From: Candidatus Jidaibacter acanthamoeba
GTDB lineage: Bacteria > Pseudomonadota > Alphaproteobacteria > Rickettsiales > Midichloriaceae
Reading direction: 5' to 3'
Assembly (NCBI RefSeq): GCF_000815465.1
Contig: NZ_JSWE01000036.1
Span: forward strand, 1-64,000
DNA: 64,000 bases
A program made the position numbers and the translations under genes. Shown here one piece after another: positions 36,006 to 43,074 of the stretch (the stretch's first letter is position 1; each line of letters starts with the position of its first letter). A model generated the notes under the pieces. It was given only the letters and a program-made list of their open reading frames with translations. It was not told the origin of the DNA and did not search any database.

Positions 36006-36872
36006 ATGAAACAAAAAGGATTTACTTTAGTTGAGCTTTCAATTGTACTGATAATAGTAAGTATTTTAATTAGCGGTGGAGCTGCACTAAGTTTAAGCCA
36101 AATTGAAAAATATAAATATGACACAACCTTAGCAAGGTTAGATATTATAGAAAACGCTTTAACCCAATTTTTATCCTTAAACGGTAGGCTTCCCTGCCCT
36201 GCCGATAACGTTATCCCTTCCTCAAACTCACTGTACGGTTTTGAGCAAATCACCTCATCGGGAGCCGGCCCTCAGAGCTGCTCTGCTGCTAATCTTCTAA
36301 CGAAGACTTCAGGAACTTATGAAGTAGCATACGGTGGTGCCGTGCCATTTAAGACTCTTGGTTTATCTAATGATTTTATGCTTGACGGATGGAATAATAA
36401 AATACTTTACACCACCATTAGATCTTTGGTTAATAACCAAATTACTAACTCTTCTTGTGTAACTGCTAATAATGCACAAAATAGTGATTCCAGTCCCTTT
36501 TACATATGCTTTAGAGGAAAAAAAAGTAATATAATTTATACATTCAGATATATTTCAACTCCATCCGTAGTGACAATTATTGATGCAGCATATACCTTAG
36601 TCAGCGCAGGAGCTAACGGGTTTGGTGCATATAGTAATAGTGTGTCTAGCTCGGCTATCAAAAATCCAAATTCTGCCTCTATTAATGAAATAGAAAATTT
36701 TGATGGAAATTACGGATTTGTACTCTCAGGATATCAAAAATCCGCTTCAACATACACGTTAAACCAATTTGATGACATAGTAAGGTTTAAGGCCAGAAAC
36801 TTATTGGTATACGACTGCAATAAAGAATATAACCTGGCATGCACTAATACATGGGGGATTGATTTAAGATAA
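36006..36872 (+). CDS. Prepilin-like protein 3 of 3
   Basis: This 288-residue paralogue starts 16 bp after the second. It has a short leader MKQKG and FTLVELSIVLI with Glu at mature position 5. LNGRLPCPAD, FMLDGWNNKILYT, FYICFRGKK, GANGFGAY, FDDIVRFKARN and YDCNKEYNLACT match the other two genes. It is the most diverged: GWNNK replaces GWGNR and the FRGQASG motif is degraded. The end overlaps the convergent def gene by 9 bp. Confidence 0.8.
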   Translation: MKQKGFTLVELSIVLIIVSILISGGAALSLSQIEKYKYDTTLARLDIIENALTQFLSLNGRLPCPADNVIPSSNSLYGFEQITSSGAGPQSCSAANLLTKTSGTYEVAYGGAVPFKTLGLSNDFMLDGWNNKILYTTIRSLVNNQITNSSCVTANNAQNSDSSPFYICFRGKKSNIIYTFRYISTPSVVTIIDAAYTLVSAGANGFGAYSNSVSSSAIKNPNSASINEIENFDGNYGFVLSGYQKSASTYTLNQFDDIVRFKARNLLVYDCNKEYNLACTNTWGIDLR

Positions 36873-37457
36873 ATTTTCCTTCTCTTCCGTTCTTTGTAAT
36901 AATTTCTTATATTTTTCTACTTTCTTCATCTGCATTTGCCGCTTAAGCGGAGAGAGATAATCAAGAATTATAACGCCATTAGTATGGTCAATTTCATGTT
37001 GAATACATGCAGACAGTAAACCTTTTTCAACTTTTAATGTCTGCTCTTTACCTTCATAATCTAAGTACTTGACCTTAATTTCTGCCGAACGCGTAACGTT
37101 TACATATACATTAGGCACCGACATACATCCTTCATCCATAGTTTCCAATTCGGTGGATTTTTCTATTAATTCAGGATTAACCATATATAGAGGTTTACCT
37201 CCATGCATTCCAGGTATGTGATCCTGTTCAAGCTTTTTATGTACTCCGTCAATATCGATTACAACGATTCTTTTCATGATTCCGACTTGTACTGCGGAAA
37301 TTCCTATTCCTTGGTTGGCATGAATTGTTGCGAGCAACCTATCCATACACTCTTTTATCTCATCATTTATTTCTAAAACATCGACGGATTTTTGATTTAA
37401 CCTTACATCAGGCACCAGTACCAAGTTATAAGGTTTAGCTTGAGTTATTGTATCCAT
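36864..37457 (-). CDS. def: Peptide deformylase
   Basis: Def removes the N-formyl group from new proteins. The 197-residue metalloenzyme has the three motifs: GIGISAVQVG (usual GxGxAAxQ), EGCMSVP with the metal-binding Cys, and QHEIDHTNG carrying the HExxH metal site. A C-terminal Lys-rich helix follows. Length is slightly above the common 170-180. It overlaps the last prepilin-like gene tail to tail. Confidence 0.93.
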   Translation of the reverse strand: MDTITQAKPYNLVLVPDVRLNQKSVDVLEINDEIKECMDRLLATIHANQGIGISAVQVGIMKRIVVIDIDGVHKKLEQDHIPGMHGGKPLYMVNPELIEKSTELETMDEGCMSVPNVYVNVTRSAEIKVKYLDYEGKEQTLKVEKGLLSACIQHEIDHTNGVIILDYLSPLKRQMQMKKVEKYKKLLQRTEEKENLS

Positions 37458-37560
37458 TATAATTATTAATTTTTATAAGTTTAATATTTTCAGAATTTTA
37501 TAGACTAATGGTTTATTTGGCAACTCTTTCCAATTGTAAAATTTTGCAACAATATGTAAT

Positions 37561-37589
37561 TTGTCAATCTAAGTTGCTTTTAATATAAT
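37561..37589 (+). promoter_or_regulatory. Sigma70-type promoter of lpxC
   Basis: TTGTCA (37561-37566), a 17-bp spacer and TATAAT (37584-37589) lie 30 bp before the lpxC ATG, an arrangement close to the consensus. Confidence 0.65.
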
Positions 37590-37619
37590 TATTATTATAA
37601 GTAATCTTACTCGGAAATT

Positions 37620-38501
37620 ATGTCGGATTTTCAACATACAATTTCAAAACCTATAGAAATACAAGGTATAGGCGTACATAGCGGTAAAGAATCATATTTA
37701 AAATTGCTTCCTGCCAAAGAAAATCACGGTATAGTTTTTAAAAGAATCGACCTTAAAGAAAATAATATAATTGCAGCAAATTTTGATAATGTTATAGATA
37801 CGACCTTATGTACTGTAATCGGCAATCCTTACGGCGCCTCAGTTTCAACAGTGGAACATTTAATGTCCGCATTATGGGGGTGCGGTATTGATAATGTAAT
37901 AGTAGAGGTAGATAGTGCAGAAGTTCCCGTAATGGACGGCAGCTCTTTAGCTTTTACCAATCTGATTATGGAATGCGGAATAAAAAAACAGAATGCCTTT
38001 AGAAAGATACTTAAAATACTTAAGCCTATAGAACTTATGGTAGATGATAAAAAAATTGAAATTCTTCCGAGTGAAGATTTCATAATCGACTATACAATTC
38101 AGTTTGCAAGTAAAGCGATCGGGGTGCAATCTTTTATATTTAAAGAAAATCAAACTTCTTTTAAAGAAGATATAAGCAAAGCCAGAACTTTCGGATTTAT
38201 GAAAGATTTAGCAGCATTAAATAAGATTGGGTTAGGTAAAGGGGTGAATTTAAGCAATTCAATCGGTATAACCGATGACGGTATTCTTAATAAAGAAGGA
38301 CTCCGTTATGGTGATGAATTTGTCCGGCATAAAGTTCTCGATTGCATCGGAGATTTATACCTTGCCGGTGCACGCATTAAAGGGCATGTAAAAGCTTTTA
38401 AAGCCGGCCATGCTTTAAATAATAAATTACTGAGAAAATTGTTTGCAAATAAAGATGCATATGTTTTTATAGAAGAAAGGAAACAATTTTACGCAGCATA
38501 A
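37620..38501 (+). CDS. lpxC: UDP-3-O-acyl-N-acetylglucosamine deacetylase
   Basis: LpxC catalyses the committed step of lipid A synthesis. The 293-residue zinc enzyme has GIGVHSGK at the start, STVEHLMSALWGCGIDN with a zinc His, VPVMDGSS, RTFGF and RHKVLDCIGDLYLAG with the second His and the Asp ligand. Its presence implies an LPS outer membrane, which separates this organism from Anaplasmataceae. The DUF6898-like gene follows after 7 bp. Confidence 0.95.
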   Translation: MSDFQHTISKPIEIQGIGVHSGKESYLKLLPAKENHGIVFKRIDLKENNIIAANFDNVIDTTLCTVIGNPYGASVSTVEHLMSALWGCGIDNVIVEVDSAEVPVMDGSSLAFTNLIMECGIKKQNAFRKILKILKPIELMVDDKKIEILPSEDFIIDYTIQFASKAIGVQSFIFKENQTSFKEDISKARTFGFMKDLAALNKIGLGKGVNLSNSIGITDDGILNKEGLRYGDEFVRHKVLDCIGDLYLAGARIKGHVKAFKAGHALNNKLLRKLFANKDAYVFIEERKQFYAA

Positions 38502-38508
38502 AAAAGCA

Positions 38509-38712
38509 GTGCAACAAGAGCCGTTTATTATTGAATATTATAAAATTAAAAATCTTTTAAAAGTTAGTGCTATAGATCCTAAAACTAAAACTGAAGTTTG
38601 CGTTTTCGGCTCAGTTTCAACCTCAAAAGAATTTATAACCGATCTGGCTATACAGAAGCTAAAGTACCAACTAAATAAGAAATTGATTACCCCTGTAAGC
38701 GGGCAATCGTAG
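38509..38712 (+). CDS. Small conserved protein, DUF6898-like
   Basis: This encodes 67 residues from a GTG start. The pattern FIIEYYKIKNLLKVSAIDPKTKTEVCVFG followed by LAIQKLKYQLNK resembles a small alphaproteobacterial family (DUF6898) of unknown function, recalled from memory. No signal peptide or membrane segment. It follows lpxC by 7 bp and is probably co-transcribed, but no link to lipid A is known. Confidence 0.6.
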   Translation: MQQEPFIIEYYKIKNLLKVSAIDPKTKTEVCVFGSVSTSKEFITDLAIQKLKYQLNKKLITPVSGQS

Positions 38713-38794
38713 AATCTATACTTTTTTATAATATTTTTCTTGCCTTTTTAATTAAAACCTATTATTTATTTGAGCTCACAAGACCTGTTTAAAA

Positions 38795-38870
38795 GGGCGG
38801 TTAGCTCAGCTGGTAGAGCATCTCGTTTACACCGAGGAGGTCGGCAGTTCGACCCTGTCACCGCCCACCA
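38795..38870 (+). tRNA. tRNA-Val (TAC)
   Basis: The cloverleaf has acceptor GGGCGGT/ACCGCCC, D-arm with AGCTCAGCTGGTAGAGC, anticodon loop GTTTACA giving TAC, and T-arm with the GTTCGA loop. Discriminator A and an encoded CCA (38868-38870) are present. Confidence 0.96.
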
Positions 38871-38893
38871 AAGTTTAAAAAACTTTGCTTTTT
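38869..38893 (+). terminator. Possible terminator after tRNA-Val
   Basis: CAAAGTTT (38869-38876) pairs with AAACTTTG (38880-38887) across an AAA loop and is followed by CTTTTT. The stem is AT-rich and overlaps the CCA end, so it might instead be a processing hairpin. Confidence 0.4.
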
Positions 38894-38927
38894 AAAACTA
38901 TTAGGTTACCCTAGGCCTGATATAAAG

Positions 38928-39004
<77 letters not shown>

Positions 39005-39020
39005 CTAAATACTTAAGTTT

Positions 39021-39647
39021 ATGACCTTTCAAACCCGCTTTAAATTATTAATTTTAGTTTTTTTACTACTAGTTTGCATTTGGTTTATAGGCTTTATCTT
39101 TTTTATATTTTATTCCCCTCAAGAAAATTGCAGTGATAATCAAGTAGATGCTGTTGTAGTGCTTACCGGAGGAAAAAATAGGATTGAAGAAGCAATTAAA
39201 CTCTTTAATAGTAGCGGCGCTAAAAAAATTTTGATTTCAGGGATAGGGAAAGGGGTTATTAAAAATGATTTTTTCAATCTGGCTGATAAATATAAAGTTC
39301 CCAGAGAGTATATAGTGCTTGGTAACCTTGCGGAAAACACTTTTAGCAATGCAGTCGAAGCGGAAATTTTTATGAAGTTGCAAGGCTATAAAAGTTTATG
39401 TTTAGTAACTTCTAATTATCATCTACCTCGTAGCTTTAAAATTTTTAAAGATATGATGCCTGAAATTAGAATAAATTACTATCCGATATTCACCCCACTT
39501 GATAACAACAGCTCGCTAGCCGTTAAGCTTAGGTTTTTAAAAAGAACTATGCTGGAATATAATAAGTACTTAGCATGCTACGCTATCTACTATTTTGATT
39601 TACTAAGTGATAAATATTATGAGCTTTTGTATAAATATTTACCTTAA
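39021..39647 (+). CDS. YdcF/SanA-like DUF218 membrane protein
   Basis: This is a 208-residue protein with an N-terminal membrane helix (about 9-30) and a DUF218 domain: VDAVVVLTGGKNRIEEAIKLF, GAKKILISGIG, ENTFSNAVEAEIFM and LVTSNYHLPRS. Relatives (YdcF, SanA, ElyC) affect envelope integrity in E. coli, with unclear chemistry. It lies directly behind tRNA-Asp and may be read through from the tRNA transcript. It converges on an unknown gene with 3 bp between the stops. Confidence 0.8.
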   Translation: MTFQTRFKLLILVFLLLVCIWFIGFIFFIFYSPQENCSDNQVDAVVVLTGGKNRIEEAIKLFNSSGAKKILISGIGKGVIKNDFFNLADKYKVPREYIVLGNLAENTFSNAVEAEIFMKLQGYKSLCLVTSNYHLPRSFKIFKDMMPEIRINYYPIFTPLDNNSSLAVKLRFLKRTMLEYNKYLACYAIYYFDLLSDKYYELLYKYLP

Positions 39648-39650
39648 AAC

Positions 39651-40121
39651 TTACCCTCTCCCCGGTGATTTTATTAGCTCGGATTCTAATATACTTGCAG
39701 CACTACTTAACTTACCTGAAAGCAATTCTAACTCTCCTATATGTTTATTTATGCTACCTTTATCTACTGCACTGGTAGCTATATTACCTACAGTAATTTT
39801 GTCAATATCAGGAGAATAAGCCCCGGCGGCTACTATGCCTGCTCCTAAAGTGACACCTGCTCCTAATGCCGTAACCGCACTGGCAGCAAGTAGCCCGACG
39901 GCAACCGGAATAGAGAAAGGCACTAACAAAGGTACTAGAATAGTAGCTGTCAGCATAGTCACCGTAGCCAGTGCAGTTAAAGTTCCGGCTACACATGCAG
40001 TTATTTTACCGCAGTATTTTGTTTTATCTAAAGTTTTTGAGCTTTCGGTTTGTAAATCTTTTTCCAATTGGTTTAAACAATCATCTATATCTTTTCCGAG
40101 CTTTCTTTCTGTTAAGACCAA
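39651..40121 (-). CDS. Hypothetical membrane protein with glycine-rich double helix
   Basis: This 156-residue protein is not recognised. After a charged N-terminal region there is a long hydrophobic block (about 45-110) of two or three helices rich in Ala, Gly, Thr and Val, resembling glycine-zipper membrane segments, and then an amphipathic C-terminal helix. It overlaps the upstream gene by 10 bp, so the two are translated from one message. A pore-forming or membrane-targeted function is possible but unsupported. Confidence 0.45.
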   Translation of the reverse strand: MVLTERKLGKDIDDCLNQLEKDLQTESSKTLDKTKYCGKITACVAGTLTALATVTMLTATILVPLLVPFSIPVAVGLLAASAVTALGAGVTLGAGIVAAGAYSPDIDKITVGNIATSAVDKGSINKHIGELELLSGKLSSAASILESELIKSPGRG

Positions 40122-40552
40122 TTTTTTTCAATTTCTTTAAGCGTCTTTATTACCTCATTCCCTTTATCCTCTAGTTCACCAGTATCCTTAATTGAGATAT
40201 CCGGTTTTTCAGTTATTTTATCCCACAACTCAGTAGTAAGCTCTCTCTCACCTTTTGAATTTAAACTAAATTTTATTCCCGATCCTTTATAAGAAACTTT
40301 AAAATTAGTTCCTAAATCTTCCAAATAATCGGAAATAACTTGGGCAATTTCTTTTCTTACTTCCGCTTTAAGAGCATCTTTGTGGAGATGACCTATTAAG
40401 TAACGCCTCTCGGAATCCCAATTTTTTTGTATTTCCCGCTCAAAATTTTCAGCATATTTCTTTATAATAATTTTAATTCTATCATTAAAATTATTAGCAG
40501 ATTTGCCTATTTCTATCTGTGTGCTTCTTGGAAGCCTTATTTCTTCTTTCAT
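40112..40552 (-). CDS. Hypothetical soluble protein, partner of the membrane protein downstream
   Basis: This encodes 146 residues, charged, mainly helical, with no signal peptide or membrane segment and no recognised domain. The C-terminal quarter is acidic. It precedes the glycine-rich membrane protein with a 10-bp overlap, implying coupled expression and perhaps a functional pair. The 560 bp upstream hold no intact gene. Confidence 0.45.
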   Translation of the reverse strand: MKEEIRLPRSTQIEIGKSANNFNDRIKIIIKKYAENFEREIQKNWDSERRYLIGHLHKDALKAEVRKEIAQVISDYLEDLGTNFKVSYKGSGIKFSLNSKGERELTTELWDKITEKPDISIKDTGELEDKGNEVIKTLKEIEKNWS

Positions 40553-40746
40553 ATCCCCCCTTTTTAATCATTATTTATCTATAATATTTGAAAAAAATTA
40601 ATAAAGAGTTAATTAAGTTAAAAATAGCATAACATGCCTTTCCTATTATACTAAGTTAAGTTTAATATGCTACTTAGGAAAAATTATAGGAAGCTTAAGA
40701 AATAAAATAACAAATGGTAAAAATGATATTAGAAAATATTAAAGAC

Positions 40747-40883
40747 AGTAAGAAGCACGCGCCTAGCCGCCATTTATGGCGCGTGCTCGTATAAATGACA
40801 TAGTCATTTATACGTAAACTTAGTTGAATTTTTTATAGTTCAACTATGCTCCCTTATATATACGGTATTCAACTTAACTTACT
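40747..40883 (+). repeat. Palindromic dispersed repeat, copy 2 (long form)
   Basis: This 137-bp element has ends AGTAAG/CTTACT and three perfect internal stems: AGCACGCGCC/GGCGCGTGCT (40754-40763 with 40778-40787), a 12-bp stem CGTATAAATGAC/GTCATTTATACG (40788-40799 with 40803-40814, loop ATA), and TAGTTGAA/TTCAACTA (40821-40828 with 40839-40846). It matches 13380-13481 except for a 34-bp block between direct repeats of CATTTAT. A 26-codon frame from ATG 40714 enters the element in the same frame used by thiD at copy 1. The rest of the 40553-41111 interval holds only this, a gene fragment and AT-rich filler. Confidence 0.8.
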
Positions 40884-40925
40884 ATACTTATACAATATAA
40901 TTAAATAACAAAATAATTTTTATAT

Positions 40926-41054
40926 ATGAAGAATAGCCTTGAAAAATATTTAATTCCTGAAATTTATGATGCCGAGTATGGCAGGATAGAAGAAGATCTC
41001 GGTACCTTTTTAAGCTTAAAAACTATGGGGCTGATAAATCCGCATTTAAAATAG
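40926..41054 (+). pseudogene. Short remnant, possibly the start of a SAM-dependent methyltransferase
   Basis: This is a 42-codon ORF. Its motif IYDAEYGRIEEDLGTFLSL resembles the N-terminus of class I methyltransferases (YDxEY...D...FL). The glycine-rich SAM motif that should follow is absent and no continuation is seen before 41111. It sits 40 bp after the repeat. It is read as a decayed gene; a genuine 42-residue peptide cannot be excluded. Confidence 0.3.
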
Positions 41055-41111
41055 TCTCGCTATTATTCCTGTATGCAGGTTAAAAAAATAAAAGCTTTAT
41101 ATATATATTAA

Positions 41112-41810
41112 TTACTGATTCCGTAATTTTTCACATAATATATTATATGTGCGTTGCATTACAGGGTGGTATACTTTTATATTACAATAAATTTTATAAG
41201 CCAGCTCTTCATCATATGTATGCGAAGTTTTATTACGATCCTCCAACATTTTAAGCCACAACTTTTCATCTTCAATCATTTTTGCCGCATATGCCTCTCT
41301 TAAAACTTCTTTAGGGAAGTTTACCTCCTTACCTAAATTTTCGATTATGCGCATTAGAAATTTCCAAAAAAGTTCAATACTGAATTCAAATCTTTGTATA
41401 GTTGCATCTATATTAGTATCATCCGAACCGATAATAGGTTTTTGTAAAACACTTTCCAATCTGTTTAATGCCTTACTGAGTTTTTTTGAACTCTCTTCTA
41501 TTTTTAAATCCATACTTACTTGCCTTTTGTATAAATATTTTCCGTCTTTTAAAATAGCTCTTCTCAAAGGATTGTTTTCATCCATAGAATCCAATCTTAT
41601 ACAATCGATTTTAAGCAGAGTATCAGCATCCTCAATTAAATTGACTACCTCCAGCCAATCATCCTCACTTGCGCCGGGGCAATAAACAGCTAAATCCATA
41701 TCTGATCTCTCATTATTATCTTCACGTGCCCTGGAACCGTAAAGCAATATATATTCGACATAGGGGAGTCGAATTAAATTTTGAAAGAAATTATATTTAG
41801 TCAGGTTCAT
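41112..41810 (-). CDS. Fused nucleotidyltransferase (MNT) and HEPN/NTSB protein
   Basis: This is a 232-residue protein. Residues 1-97 are a minimal polymerase-beta-type nucleotidyltransferase: GSRARED at 25-31, then SDMDLAV with Asp37 and Asp39, and IDCIRLD with Asp69 as third acidic residue. Residues 100-230 match the HI0074-like substrate-binding (HEPN-fold) family, beginning MDLKIEESSKKLSKALNRLE. They carry RNKTSH (192-197), an R-x4-H motif as in HEPN ribonucleases. In known systems these are two separate neighbouring genes: MNT antitoxins AMPylate HEPN toxins. Here they form one chain. Met100 corresponds to the usual start of the second protein. Confidence 0.75.
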   Translation of the reverse strand: MNLTKYNFFQNLIRLPYVEYILLYGSRAREDNNERSDMDLAVYCPGASEDDWLEVVNLIEDADTLLKIDCIRLDSMDENNPLRRAILKDGKYLYKRQVSMDLKIEESSKKLSKALNRLESVLQKPIIGSDDTNIDATIQRFEFSIELFWKFLMRIIENLGKEVNFPKEVLREAYAAKMIEDEKLWLKMLEDRNKTSHTYDEELAYKIYCNIKVYHPVMQRTYNILCEKLRNQ

Positions 41811-41902
41811 ATAAGTATTGCTTGTGTTTAATTATAATTACTTAGTAAGCTTTTAAAATACGGTATAATACAAAATAAATATTGTAATACTAAAAAGCTA
41901 TA

Positions 41903-42997
41903 TTAACTTTTAGTAATCCACCCACCGCCGAGCACGCGAGTATCATTATAAATTACACATGCCTGCCCGGGAGTAATACCTTCATAAGCTTCTTCGAGCT
42001 TAGCTATGGCTTGGTTATTACCTGAAATTTTAACCCTAGCCCTGGCGCCTTTATGCATTGAACGTAATTTTACTATACATTCCATGCCTTCACTTGGAAT
42101 TTCTTCGCCAAGCCAATTAAGATCTTTAATATAGACTATGGAATTTGCTAAATCCTCTTTTTCGCCGACTACTACTTGGTTGGTTTTCGGATCAATTGCA
42201 ATTACATAGAGCGGAGTACTATGTGCAATTCCTATACCGCGCCTTTGGCCTATGGTGAAATTAATAATACCGTTATGGTCGCCTAAAACCGTTCCGTCTT
42301 TATAAACAACTTTACCGTTATCCAGCGCTCCAGGTCGTAATTTTTCAATAATTGAAGCATAAGAACCGTTTGGCACAAAGCAGATATCTTGGCTATCCGG
42401 CTTATCGGCGATTTCCAATCCGAATTTCCTTGCAAGCTCTCTGGTTTCATTTTTAAGTCTCCCGCCAAGCGGAAACCTTAAAAAATCAAGTTGTTTTTGA
42501 GTGGTCGCAAATAAAAAGTAACTTTGGTCTTTAGCCGGATCCATGCCCTTATGAAGCTCTGCTTTGCCGTTCACTTCCACCCTCTGCACGTAATGCCCTG
42601 TAGCAAGCGCATCAGCGCCTAAATCTTCGGCAACTTTAAATAAATCTCTGAATTTTACGCTTTGATTGCATTTCACACATGGTATAGGAGTTTCCCCTTT
42701 CAAATAACTATCGGCAAAATCTTCCATAACCGCTTCTTTAAAGATACTTTCATAGTTTAGCACATAATGCGGAATACCGATTTTCTCAGCAGCCATTTGA
42801 GCATCATAGATATCCTGCCCTGCGCAACAAGCACCTTTCTTTTCAAGTGCGACTCCATGATCATACAGTTGCAGGGTAATACCGATCACTTCATGCCCTT
42901 CACTTGCAAGCAGAGCTGCAACCGTAGAACTATCAACACCACCGGACATAGCTACAACTATCTTTTGTTTTTTGCTTAGCATAAAAGTTAAATGCAT
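41903..42997 (-). CDS. mnmA: tRNA-specific 2-thiouridylase
   Basis: MnmA installs 2-thiouridine at wobble position 34 of Lys, Glu and Gln tRNAs. The 364-residue product has the PP-loop VAMSGGVDSSTVAALL near residue 14, GACCAGQDIYDA, the catalytic PCVKCN and DICFVPNGSY cysteines, and the C-terminal GQACVIYNDTRVLGGGWI. An ATG five codons later (MLSKKQ) is an equally plausible start. Full length. Confidence 0.95.
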   Translation of the reverse strand: MHLTFMLSKKQKIVVAMSGGVDSSTVAALLASEGHEVIGITLQLYDHGVALEKKGACCAGQDIYDAQMAAEKIGIPHYVLNYESIFKEAVMEDFADSYLKGETPIPCVKCNQSVKFRDLFKVAEDLGADALATGHYVQRVEVNGKAELHKGMDPAKDQSYFLFATTQKQLDFLRFPLGGRLKNETRELARKFGLEIADKPDSQDICFVPNGSYASIIEKLRPGALDNGKVVYKDGTVLGDHNGIINFTIGQRRGIGIAHSTPLYVIAIDPKTNQVVVGEKEDLANSIVYIKDLNWLGEEIPSEGMECIVKLRSMHKGARARVKISGNNQAIAKLEEAYEGITPGQACVIYNDTRVLGGGWITKS

Positions 42998-43074
42998 TAC
43001 TTTGAAATTTGATGCAATTATAGCTGAAAACCATAAAACAATCTATTATAAAAGCTAAACTTTACTCGGATGCT

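Noticed and set aside
39808-39996. Short ORFs on both strands opposite or inside the glycine-rich membrane gene
   Set aside because: They overlap the larger ORF in other frames and show biased shadow composition.
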